This document shows positions 19,779-27,760 of a stretch of 64,000 nt of DNA, piece by piece. A model generated the notes under the pieces. It saw only the letters and a program-made list of their open reading frames with translations. It was not told the origin of the DNA and did not search any database. How positions within the stretch are numbered: the stretch's first letter is position 1; the number at the start of each line of letters is the position of its first letter. A program made the position numbers and the translations under genes. Source of the DNA: Limnobaculum xujianqingii (GTDB lineage Bacteria; Pseudomonadota; Gammaproteobacteria; Enterobacterales; Enterobacteriaceae); contig NZ_JABMLK010000001.1 of the NCBI RefSeq assembly GCF_013394855.1, positions 1,116,001 through 1,180,000 of the forward strand, read 5' to 3'.

Positions 19779-20909
19779 CTATTGTCTACCGAATGAGATA
19801 ATTTTCTTATCACTAGTCATATCGATATATTTGCCATTCTTATAATATCTTGTGACCCCTTCGGTTGCTCCACTGATTTGAACTTTCTTCGCCCCTTTCA
19901 AATCATTAGCAAAATATTGAGCTTTAAGAAGATATTGCTCCACATCAGCGGCTCCCACTTCCGTTCCATGCTTATTAAAATGTTTTAACAGCGAGTCCTC
20001 TGATGAATCAAAACTGCCCGAATGCCAGTTGTCACTAACGGTCTTACGATTCTCTGAGATATAAATATTTTCTCGCCAGTCTGGCTCAACAATTTGACTT
20101 CCGCCAGTATTACTTTGTAAACTATCAGCAATTTGGTTTCCGCCTGTATTCGTTGCTGAACCACCAGCTATCTGATTTCCACCCGTGTTAGTTGCTCCTT
20201 GGTCTGGCAATTGATTGCCGCCAGTATTGTTCGAGCCTGGGTCAATTATCTGGTTTCCACTAGTGTCATTTGGAATATTTAGCCTATCACCCCAAGTCAC
20301 ACTCCCCAATATCAGACCCGCCATCCCGGCACCACTTTTTATCTGCTCATCCAGATATTCTATTTGTTGTGGAGTCAGTTGCGCTATCTTTGCTGGGTCT
20401 CTGGTTGCTCCCGCAGTTAACGCGTCTTCTATCATAGAGTTAGTAAGAGCAATAGGAATATCTGCTGAGCGCATTGTATTCATACAACCTGCACTTTTAA
20501 GACAATTTTCTAATGCCATTTCCCCGACTTTCTTCGCACCTTTGCTCAGTCCATTATTCTCAATCGCATTCTTCCCTGCCTGCGCCCCGGTCATGGCACT
20601 TGCACTACTGTCCCCAACCACTCCCCCGGCTAATCCCGCAGCCAACGTACTCAGCAATGAAACAGTTTGCTTCTGTTCCTCATTCAGTTGTCCTTTTGGC
20701 ACATCCGGATAAAGCTGCTCTATTATCAGACTCCCGATGAGTTCCCCGGTTGCAGCACCAGCAGCGGCTTTGTCACCTTCCAGTGGTTTCAGCATATGCG
20801 CCAGTTCTGGAACAGTTACAAAAGAAAATACAGCCCCAATATTACTAAACTCGTTCCACTCTTTATCCGGCCCACCTTGAGTGGTTCCAATAATTGGAAT
20901 TTGCTGATA
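19779..20909 (-). CDS. Orphan cdiA-CT: pretoxin (ENN) plus putative RNase-like toxin (module F)
   Basis: The open frame begins after a TAA at about 20910 (SDYQQIPIIGTTQGGPDK) and has an internal ATG at 20795. It contains a pretoxin region ending AGKNAIENN (a VENN-motif variant), then a helical entry region, a Gly/Asn-rich linker with about five repeats of the type NTGGNQI, and a C-terminal toxin of about 95 residues: WHSGSFDSSEDSLLKHFNKHG ... GATEGVTRYYKNGKYID ... IISFGRQ. The toxin pattern (paired KH-F-KHG, ending NGKYID..IISFG) recalls BECR-fold RNases, which is inference. The frame is intact, but no start or export signal is present; it could be spliced onto cdiA by recombination. Confidence 0.75.
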   Translation of the reverse strand, partial: YQQIPIIGTTQGGPDKEWNEFSNIGAVFSFVTVPELAHMLKPLEGDKAAAGAATGELIGSLIIEQLYPDVPKGQLNEEQKQTVSLLSTLAAGLAGGVVGDSSASAMTGAQAGKNAIENNGLSKGAKKVGEMALENCLKSAGCMNTMRSADIPIALTNSMIEDALTAGATRDPAKIAQLTPQQIEYLDEQIKSGAGMAGLILGSVTWGDRLNIPNDTSGNQIIDPGSNNTGGNQLPDQGATNTGGNQIAGGSATNTGGNQIADSLQSNTGGSQIVEPDWRENIYISENRKTVSDNWHSGSFDSSEDSLLKHFNKHGTEVGAADVEQYLLKAQYFANDLKGAKKVQISGATEGVTRYYKNGKYIDMTSDKKIISFGRQ

Positions 20910-20979
20910 ATCTGATTATCTGTAGATTCCCGTAAGAACCCAATCAGTAGATCTACCCAAGCCTCCAACTCCTATTTAT

Positions 20980-21243
20980 TCACTCAGTTTCTTTAACATA
21001 TGAGTTATAAGAACCATCTTCATTTTCTAACCAAAATCGCTCACATTGCGGGCAACACAAAACTCTGACTCGGTCAGAATCAACAATTTCAATAAATTCA
21101 TCATCACTAATACGATTATTAGTTTTATCTAATATCCATAAAATCTTATTAATTTTATTTTCAGATAAAAAAGAATATTCATAATTATTGCTACCATCGG
21201 ATAAATTCATTACATAGCCGCAACGGCATGTAAATTTAGGCAT
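20980..21243 (-). CDS. Orphan immunity protein with zinc-ribbon-like cysteines (module E)
   Basis: An 87-aa protein, MPKFTCRCGYVMNLSDGSNN..., with a CxC near the N-terminus and CPQC near residue 65, a likely metal-binding pair. ATG 21243 is preceded by GGAGGG overlapping the end of the toxin frame. It is cytoplasmic and acidic. Its partner toxin upstream is broken. The next module (F) starts only about 70 bp after its stop, with no symE in between, unlike the other modules. Confidence 0.7.
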   Translation of the reverse strand: MPKFTCRCGYVMNLSDGSNNYEYSFLSENKINKILWILDKTNNRISDDEFIEIVDSDRVRVLCCPQCERFWLENEDGSYNSYVKETE

Positions 21244-21245
21244 TT

Positions 21246-21487
21246 CTACTTCCCTCCTATAGTTGGACGGTCATACCGTATAACTTGACCCTTGGAGTTT
21301 TGGAAAAATAGAATATTAATATTTTTCGCTGTTGGTTTCCCCCAAGTTCTATTAACTATACTTTGCATCATTTCAGCAGGCACATCAGCTTGAATAAAAA
21401 CAGCGCTAGTTTGTTTGTTTTTTCCTCAATCATCCTCAACACTGATTTTTCTGACATAACAGTAGGATTAGGTGTATAGTCAGCCAG
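21246..21487 (-). pseudogene. cdiA-CT toxin fragment, frameshifted (module E)
   Basis: The final frame encodes TSAVFIQADVPAEMMQSI ... NILFFQNSKGQVIRYDRP and stops at 21246. Upstream the sense continues in another frame (YTPNPTVMSEKSVLRMIEEK). The shift falls in an A-rich run (GAGGAAAAAACAAAC). Stops upstream (about 21490) mark the truncation, and the fragment directly abuts the symE-like ORF. Only the last 80 or so residues of the toxin remain. Family not recognised. Confidence 0.7.
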
Positions 21488-21506
21488 TTACAACTACTTT
21501 TCGCCA

Positions 21507-21728
21507 GTGCATTTTGATGTCCGGACAACCAAGCCCAGACGCACTTTTTCGGCCCGATACGCCACCACCCCAGAACTGTTAAAGAGCAACCAACGCCACA
21601 TCATAGCAGCGGCGTCAGCCGCTGCCATTACCTGTTTTATTATTTTGTTGCCGGGCTGGTCCCACAGCCTGCCAGTTACCGTTGCCGTGGAACACGGGCA
21701 ACTGATTATCCGGCCTGTGACTGAATAA
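21507..21728 (+). CDS. SymE-like toxin, diverged or degenerate (module D)
   Basis: A 73-aa frame from GTG 21507. The N-terminal RRTFSARYATTPE and C-terminal LPVTVAVEHGQLIIRP resemble the start and end of SymE family proteins (AbrB/MazE-like fold; SymE of E. coli is an SOS-induced toxin controlled by an antisense RNA). The middle is out of character, so compensating frameshifts are possible. A strong hairpin TATCCCGGCC/GGCCGGGATA (21743-21766) follows, shared with the convergent immunity gene at 21771. Confidence 0.45.
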   Translation: MHFDVRTTKPRRTFSARYATTPELLKSNQRHIIAAASAAAITCFIILLPGWSHSLPVTVAVEHGQLIIRPVTE

Positions 21729-21770
21729 ACTACCTATAAAACTATCCCGGCCTGATGGCCGGGATATGCA

Positions 21771-22145
21771 CTAAGATCCTTTGTAGTTCCCTGCCTCATC
21801 TCGCCATAAAATAGCAGGCATTTCATAAAAATACATATTCAACTCTTCATCATTCTCATCGGTTACATTATCCGGCCAGTTTTCTTGCAGATAATTTACT
21901 ATGGTGTCACTATCTGCTTTCCAATATGGCTCTTTCCTACCTAATGGATCATCCGGCCTACAAAAACGTACGACCTCCTGATCAAGCAATATCCTTATAA
22001 TATTAAAAAACATGTCCTTATATACAGGTATATCATAACCTGGATTCCAGCCAATAATAGAACCGAATAGGCCAGACAACCATAACTCCTTTGAGTCCTC
22101 AATTATTTCTTCAAGGTTAGATATAATGTTCATTTCATACCTCAT
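21771..22145 (-). CDS. Orphan CDI immunity protein (module D)
   Basis: A 124-aa acidic cytoplasmic protein. ATG 22145 overlaps the toxin stop (ATGA). A second ATG at 22133 ([14 protein letters not shown]) has GAGG 8 nt upstream and may be the true start. The protein has a helical N-terminus, then [18 protein letters not shown] and a C-terminal WRDEAGNY. It looks distantly like the module B immunity protein (FF..I..LL, a WP/FP motif, a final W and G), which fits the relation between their toxins. Directly coupled to the module D toxin. Confidence 0.75.
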   Translation of the reverse strand: MRYEMNIISNLEEIIEDSKELWLSGLFGSIIGWNPGYDIPVYKDMFFNIIRILLDQEVVRFCRPDDPLGRKEPYWKADSDTIVNYLQENWPDNVTDENDEELNMYFYEMPAILWRDEAGNYKGS

Positions 22146-23834
22146 TGTAGAAACTTAATTTCAACAGGAGCATTAGGTTTAGCGACTCCTCTTGGTATAT
22201 CAATAGTCCATGCTTTACCTGTCTCATCGACTGAATTTGAAAAATTTCTTAAGTTAAATGTTCCTTGAGGTGTTCTGACTGAATATACAATACCTCTCCC
22301 CGGCACATCTCTGGCAACAGGCATTTGTTTACTACCAATCAACTCCATAAAATATTGTTGTACCTCCACTTCAGAAGCCCCACTAAATATTTTCGCTTTT
22401 CCACTATTTGGCATCTCAATTAAGGTTCGTTCACCTATCTGAACTCCAGACCTTGGATTGTTATAGTCAAAAAGTTCTGAAACTTCATTAGTACGTTTAG
22501 CTGCCGCTTCTTGCCATCTGGCATTCTCTTCATCCTGCGGCCCCCAACCTCCCGGAGTCCCAGAACCCGCACCACCCATCTCTGCCTTTCCACCATCAGT
22601 CAGGTTTCCACCCACATTTGGCACTGGTGGAATATCATCCCCAAAAATCGCTGCGAGAATCGCTGCAAGACCAACAGCCCCTCCACCGCCACCACTGGCA
22701 CCGGTGGATCTGCCTCCACCCCCGATAACATCCACAGTATCAAAGCAGGTCGCCGGATCACAACGGCCCAGCGCATTATTCTCAACCGCATTCTTCCCTG
22801 CCTGCGCCCCCGCAAACGCATCCGCAGTACTATCCCCGGTTACCCCGCCTGCCAAACCTGCTGCCACTGTGCTTAACAGACTAATCGTCTGCCTTTGCTC
22901 TTCCGTTAACATATCACGGGCAGTATCCGGGTAAAGCTGTTTGGCAATATATTCGCCCATTGCTGCACCGGACGCGCCAGCTAATGCCGAATTACCATTA
23001 ACATGAGCCACCACCGCACCCAATACCGCATGAGCCATAATATTGGCTTCGTCATTACCTTTGGTCAGGTCTTTAATCACATTCGCTACATAAGGTGCTG
23101 CCGCCCCCGCCAGCGCCTGCGACATATCACCACCAGCAAGCCCCTGCAACGCAGCCACCGCCGCCTGTGTCGCTCGCTGAACATTACTACCGGTACCAAA
23201 TGTACGTAACCCGTTCTCGTATGCCTGCTTCTCTATAGCTTCCTGAGTGACCGCCAAACCACCCGCCCGCAGATCGGCCTCTGCCTGTGCCAATGCCGCC
23301 GGATCTTTCTTCGCTTTCTCACCGTAAATCGCACCCTGAGTGGCAACGATATCGATCATCTGACCGCCTATCTCACCTATCAGTTGGATCTCTTTTAGCC
23401 GGTTCTGCTCTTTCTCTTTATCAAAGATAGGACTGATACTGCCATTAGCATTCTCAACATCGCGGCTTAAATCAGCAATATCCTGCTGCTGATTTTCCCG
23501 ATCCCGAATAATGATTGCCCCATCCGATATCGCCGCCTGTGTTGTGCCGGAAGCACTACCATCATTACCACCAGCAGCAATCATACCACCCGCGACGTTA
23601 CCGATAAATTTACCGCCACCGTCGCCACCGGCGCTAATCCCTACACCCTGATGCTCGGTTTTAAACTCAGCTTTATTCTCAATGTTACTGAAACCCAGCG
23701 TATCGGTATCAAGCTGGTTTTTATCCGCGCTGGCGATTAGGGATGCTAATTCCACCACTAACACACTGCTGCTTCGCATCGTAATTATCGCTGTCCTGCT
23801 GGCTTTGCAGCCACAAGTCACGGCCTACATTCAT
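22142..23834 (-). pseudogene. Orphan cdiA 3' segment with toxin (module D)
   Basis: A near-identical copy of the main cdiA 3' segment (29543 down to about 28067) followed by a different toxin. It contains the FHA-2 end ([18 protein letters not shown]), the pretoxin domain with AGKNAVENN, and the linker to [12 protein letters not shown]. It then diverges into about 125 residues ending TAWTIDI-type sequence: [18 protein letters not shown] ... AWTIDIPRG ... EIKFLQ. A deletion of about 165 bp near 23737-23750 shifts the frame at the start of the segment, so it is not translated from cdiA's frame. The toxin part is intact and could be moved into cdiA by homologous recombination. Confidence 0.8.
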
Positions 23835-24027
23835 AACTAAAGCAAAACAACCACAACCCCGTCATTACACCGTGGGATATGTCCCCAATGGTGGTAAAAC
23901 TCAACCCAGCCCACAGCTTAAAATCAGCGGAAAGTGGCTGGAAGAGTTGGGGTTTACGACCGGGCAACCGGTGATTGTTACCTCTGAGCTGGGGCGGGTG
24001 GTGATTGAGGTGAATGTTCAGTTCTGA
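23835..24027 (+). pseudogene. symE-like gene, 5' truncated (module C)
   Basis: The frame 23842-24027 reads AKQPQPRHYTVGYVPNGGKT, then LKISGKWLEELGFTTGQPV and VVIEVNVQF, the complete SymE-type fold core. No ATG, GTG or TTG with a ribosome site precedes it, because the sequence switches to antisense cdiA exactly at 23834/23835. The same break occurs at 26384/26385. A hairpin TCCCGGCC/GGCCGGGA (24043-24060) follows. Confidence 0.75.
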
Positions 24028-24060
24028 CAGTTAAAATAGAGATCCCGGCCTTGGCCGGGA

Positions 24061-24081
24061 GCAGGGAGCAGGGAGCAGGGA
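24061..24081. repeat. Heptamer repeat (GCAGGGA)x3
   Basis: Three tandem copies of GCAGGGA extend the 3' arm of the symE hairpin between symE (module C) and its convergent immunity gene. It is intergenic, so no reading frame is affected; it may be a slippage product. Confidence 0.75.
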
Positions 24082-24091
24082 TTCAATAACA

Positions 24092-24415
24092 TTAAAAATC
24101 AGACCATTCACTGTATTCAATATCGTCTTCTGTCAGTTCGTCAAAACCATCGTCTTTAAGCATTTTATTAAAATAGTTTATGGTATCTTCCAAAGCTTCC
24201 TCGATACTATTTCCATATCCTATAGCTGACTCAGGGCTACCATCGAACTTCCTTTTTATCCTCAAGTCAGTCATTCCGGTATACTTTCCAGATTGACTTT
24301 CATAAATTTTAATTTTCATTTTGGCATAAGGTAAAACTGTACTCATCCACATTGTAAATTCAGCGACAGTTTTTTCAATTTTCCCAACACGTTCCAACTT
24401 CAAGTCATGCCACAT
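24092..24415 (-). CDS. Orphan CDI immunity protein (module C)
   Basis: A 107-aa acidic protein (MWHDLKLERVGKIEKTVAEF) starting 9 bp after the module C toxin stop. It is a clear paralogue of the module F immunity protein at 19443, with the same KMKIK-YESQSGKYTG core and the same C-terminus LTEDDIEYSEWSDF. Differences cluster in the first 35 residues and in the loop after RKFDG, the places where specificity might lie. Cytoplasmic, no signal. Expected partner: the toxin encoded from 24425. Confidence 0.8.
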   Translation of the reverse strand: MWHDLKLERVGKIEKTVAEFTMWMSTVLPYAKMKIKIYESQSGKYTGMTDLRIKRKFDGSPESAIGYGNSIEEALEDTINYFNKMLKDDGFDELTEDDIEYSEWSDF

Positions 24416-24424
24416 ATATTCCCC

Positions 24425-26384
24425 CTACTGCTTACCAAATGATATTATTCTATCGTCACTCGCTATATCAATGTATTTCCCATTTTTATAGTACCGAGTT
24501 ACATTCTCTGTGGCTCCTGTGATTGTGACTTTTCTCGCACCTCTCAACTGTTTAGCAAACTCTTCAGCTTTTCTAAGGTATTGCTCAGCGTCACTCGCAC
24601 CAACTTCTTTTCCATGTTTCTCAAAATGCTTCTGTAATGAATCCCCTGACGAGTCAAAACTACCTTGATGCCAAGAACCAGAAATATAAGCTAAATCATC
24701 CTTATCCGGTTGTTCAGGAATAGGTGTAATGGTCGTATTTTCACCAGTATTTGGAACGCCACTAGTATTTCCTGTATTTGTTGCGCCTTGTTCACCACTT
24801 CCTGGATTTACTAATGATGTCCCACCTTGCTGATCCGTTATCGGATTAACCAGCTTACCACCGTTAGGATCCTGTTCTGGTATCGGCAATATTGTCGTTG
24901 TACCCTTATTACCTTCGGCGGCTATTGCATATGCCACAGCCCTCTGACTCAGATACCGTATCGCAGCATTTGGGTCGCCTGTAAATAGCGATGCAAATAC
25001 ATCGATTTCTGCCTCAGAAAGATTCTCTGATACCTGACGTGCGGTTTCTGCGGCAAATCCTGCACTAACTAATACTTCTACACTTACTTTCGTCAGTTCT
25101 GTCCGACATGCGCTATTGGAGACACAGGTTTTTGCGCCCCACTTTACAACTTCTTTCACAACAACAGTCGTGGCATTATTCTCAACCGCATTCTTCCCTG
25201 CCTGCGCCCCCGCAAACGCATCCGCAGTACTATCCCCCGTGCCCCCTCCTGCCAAACCTGCTGCCACTGTGCTTAACAGACTAATCGTCTGCCTTTGCTC
25301 TTCCGTTAACATATCACGGGCAGTATCCGGGTAAAGCTGTTTGGCAATATACTCGCCCATTGCTGCACCAGTTGCACCAGCTAATGCCGAATTGCCATTA
25401 ACATGAGCCACTACTGCACCTAATACCGCATGAGCCATGATATTGGCTTCGTCATTACCTTTGGTCAGGTCTTTAATCACATTCGCTACATAAGGTGCCG
25501 CCGCCCCCGCCAGCGCCTGCGACATATCACCACCTGCAACGCAGCCACCGCCGCCTGTGTCGCTCGCTGAACATTACTACCGGTACCAAATGTACGTAAC
25601 CCGTTCTCGTATGCCTGCTTCTCTATAGCTTCCTGAGTGACCGCCAAACCACCCGCCCGCAGATCGGCCTCTGCCTGTGCCAATGCCGCCGGATCTTTCT
25701 TCGCTTTCTCACCGTAAATCGCACCCTGAGTGGCAACGATATCGATCATCTGACCGCCTATCTCACCTATCAGTTGGATCTCTTTTAGCCGGTTCTGCTC
25801 TTTCTCTTTATCAAAGATAGGACTGATACTGCCATTAGCATTCTCAACATCACGACTTAAATCAGCAATATCCTGCTGCTGATTATCCCGATCCCGAATA
25901 ATGATTGTTCCATCCGATATCGCCGCCTGAGTCGTGCCGGAAGCACTACCATCATTACCACCAGCAGCAATCATACCGCCCGCGACGTTACCGATAAATT
26001 TACCGCCACCGTCTCCACCGGCGCTAATCCCTACACCCTGATGCTCGGTTTTAAACTCGGCTTTATTCTCAATGTTACTGAAACCCAGCGTACCGGTATC
26101 AAGCTGGTTTTTATCCGCACTGGCAATACTGCTGATTACCGCACCGTCAAGCTGAGTGTGATTTCCTACCGTAATATCAAAACCGCCAAGACCCGCATAA
26201 ATCCCGGTTTGTTCCTGAACGCTATCGTAAGTGCTGTGCATCTTATCGCGACTATAACTGAAGTTACCGCCCGCGTTAGATCCCCAAATAGGAATACTAA
26301 TTCCACCACTAACACTCTGCTGCTTCGCATCGTAATTATCGCTGTCCTGCTGGCTTTGCAGTCACAAGTCACGGCCTACATTCA
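24425..26384 (-). pseudogene. Orphan cdiA 3' segment with putative RNase-like toxin (module C)
   Basis: A copy of the cdiA 3' segment (same start as module D, at the position matching 29543), with a TGA replacing Trp near 26370 and a 10-bp deletion between CCTGCA direct repeats near 25535 that shifts the frame. Downstream the frame 25525-24425 is open: pretoxin domain with AGKNAVENN, then a different entry domain (KTCVSNSACRTELTK), a linker rich in Gly, Asn and Pro, and a toxin of about 95 residues (WHQGSFDSSGDSLQKHFEKHG ... GKYIDIASDDRIISFGKQ) homologous to the module F toxin. The switch from the shared sequence occurs right at VENN. Confidence 0.8.
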
Positions 26385-26584
26385 TAACTAAAGCAAAACA
26401 ACCACAGCCCCGCCATTACACTGTGGGATATGTCCCCAACGGCGGCAAAGCTCAACCCAGCCCGCAGCTTAAAATCAGCGGTAAATGGCTGGAAGCGTTG
26501 GGATTTAGCACCGGGCAACCCGTTACCGTCACCACCACACAGGGACGCATGGTGATTGAGGTCGATGTTCGAACTGACGGTTAA
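26385..26584 (+). pseudogene. symE-like gene, 5' truncated (module B)
   Basis: The frame 26393-26584 reads AKQPQPRHYTVGYVPNGGKA ... LKISGKWLEALGFSTGQPV ... RMVIEVDVRTDG. It is highly similar to the module C copy and lacks a start codon because of the same junction with cdiA (26384/26385). Without a new start it should be silent. Convergent to the module B immunity gene. Confidence 0.75.
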
Positions 26585-26589
26585 AACAG

Positions 26590-26617
26590 AAGAACCCGAT
26601 ACGATGATCGGGTTCTT
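26590..26617. terminator. Terminator between symE (B) and the convergent immunity gene
   Basis: Perfect 11-bp stem AAGAACCCGAT / ATCGGGTTCTT with a 6-nt loop, followed by TTATACC. It serves both the symE side and the immunity gene ending at 26625. Confidence 0.8.
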
Positions 26618-26624
26618 TTATACC

Positions 26625-26972
26625 CTAAGTCCACTCAAGAGAGCCATCCTCAAGAACCCAGACCGCTCCTCCCGGACAGGTTTCATCAAAAAACCAAAGC
26701 CCATCTTCCATTTCATCCTCTGTTTTAGGGAAGACTTGCCTGAAGCGCTCTATTTGCTCGGCTACAGTACCGTTCAGAAAAACACCTTTTTTGGCCAATT
26801 TTATTAAGTTATCTTCTAATAACTTTTCAAATAACATAAAAAAATGTTTTTCTCTTAAACAATACGTTTCCGCCATAGATTCCGTTGACCACCAAACGGC
26901 TTGTAAATTACGCCCTTCTAAAGCTTTAGAAAACTCAAGAAAGTCAAAATCAGAACCATCTAATAATTTCAT
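26625..26972 (-). CDS. Orphan CDI immunity protein, DUF596-like (module B)
   Basis: ATG 26972 (MKLLDGSDFDFLEFSKAL), 8 nt after the module B toxin stop. About 115 aa, with KLAKKGVFLNGTVAEQIERF and WFFDETCPGGAVWVLEDGS near the C-terminus. This pattern matches what I remember of DUF596 proteins, small immunity-like proteins beside filamentous haemagglutinins; the family name is from memory. Acidic and cytoplasmic. Confidence 0.75.
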   Translation of the reverse strand: MKLLDGSDFDFLEFSKALEGRNLQAVWWSTESMAETYCLREKHFFMLFEKLLEDNLIKLAKKGVFLNGTVAEQIERFRQVFPKTEDEMEDGLWFFDETCPGGAVWVLEDGSLEWT

Positions 26973-26980
26973 GAACAAAG

Positions 26981-27229
26981 TTACCTAAACTTAATCTCAA
27001 TACCAGACTGATATTTATTTGCCAGATTGTTAATGTCAGTATTCTGTTTAATATCTAACGTCCAGCGAGCCCCTGTCTTATCTGCTGATGTAGATACACT
27101 TCTTAAATTTAATATTGTTCCATCACTTAGTTTAGCCGTATATACACCTGGTTTGACCTGCCTTAGAGGTGTATTACCAGCCAATTGTTGTGCATAATCT
27201 TGAGTTTGTTTATCCGACAAAGTTTCCAT
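26981..27229 (-). pseudogene. cdiA-CT toxin fragment (module B)
   Basis: About 82 residues from METLSDKQTQDYAQQLAG to the C-terminus GIEIKFR. The core GVYTAKLSDGTILNLRSVS ... TGARWTLDI is homologous to the module D toxin end ([17 protein letters not shown] ... AWTIDI ... EIKFLQ). Upstream the sense is lost at about 27230, where a symE 3' end begins on the other strand. The pretoxin part is missing, so it cannot be delivered as it stands. The catalytic part may be complete or nearly so. Confidence 0.7.
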
Positions 27230-27233
27230 TAAA

Positions 27234-27310
27234 CGAGAACGGATGGTGATTGAGATTGTGGATATTACTGACTGATTATTTATCCTATTCTCGGCCATCA
27301 GGCCGAGAAT
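27234..27310 (+). pseudogene. symE-like 3' end and hairpin (module A)
   Basis: The last codons read RMVIEIVDITD and a stop at 27273-27275, matching RMVIEVDV of module B. Then comes a perfect 10-bp stem ATTCTCGGCC/GGCCGAGAAT (27287-27310), 15 bp before the stop of the main cdiI. The rest of symE was replaced by the module B toxin fragment. Confidence 0.65.
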
Positions 27311-27325
27311 ATATTCATTTATTAC

Positions 27326-27760
27326 TCAACGTTTCTCATCAAGCAAAGGAAACATTTGTAATATATTCATCAAAGCAAAAATTGTTTTCCCCTCAGGAGC
27401 CCAAACTCTTACATCGTCATTGCCAAGAAGAATAAAATTGAAAGTCATCTTCGACTCTTCTCCTTGCTTAACTAAAGGGGGTACTTTTATTCTTTTCTTA
27501 ATATCATCAAGATAAATACGGTGAAGCGTACCACTGTGCTTACTAACCACTTCCTCCCCACTTATAAAAGTCCACAGATCCTTATTGCTCCAAAACACAA
27601 TAGCTGGGGGGGTGTCTATGGCTGTATATTGCAACAAATAATTTTTAATAGATTCCTCTTGCTCGTCAAAAAGCAGATCATTAGAGAAATCTAATTTATT
27701 TCTATCTAGTTTCCAGAGTAATTTGTTTTTATAAAAATCTTTTTTTTCACTTGAATACAA
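27326..27760 (-). CDS. cdiI: CdiI immunity protein for the main CdiA
   Basis: It should neutralise the toxin of the full-length CdiA in the cytoplasm. The frame is open up to 27823, but the first 21 codons overlap the cdiA toxin. I prefer the TTG at 27760 (LYSSEKKDFYKNKLLW), with GGGAG about 9 nt upstream, giving about 144 aa and a 14-bp overlap with cdiA. The start remains uncertain (a GTG at 27802 is another option). The acidic protein has a motif-poor sequence (AIVFWSNKDLWTF, NFILLGNDDVRVWAPEG) that I do not recognise. Followed by a hairpin and a symE remnant. Confidence 0.75.
   Translation of the reverse strand: MYSSEKKDFYKNKLLWKLDRNKLDFSNDLLFDEQEESIKNYLLQYTAIDTPPAIVFWSNKDLWTFISGEEVVSKHSGTLHRIYLDDIKKRIKVPPLVKQGEESKMTFNFILLGNDDVRVWAPEGKTIFALMNILQMFPLLDEKR

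Noticed and set aside
24061..24081. GCAGGGA triplet repeat considered as a second phase-variable tract or CRISPR-like repeat
   Set aside because: It is intergenic, has no spacers and touches no reading frame.
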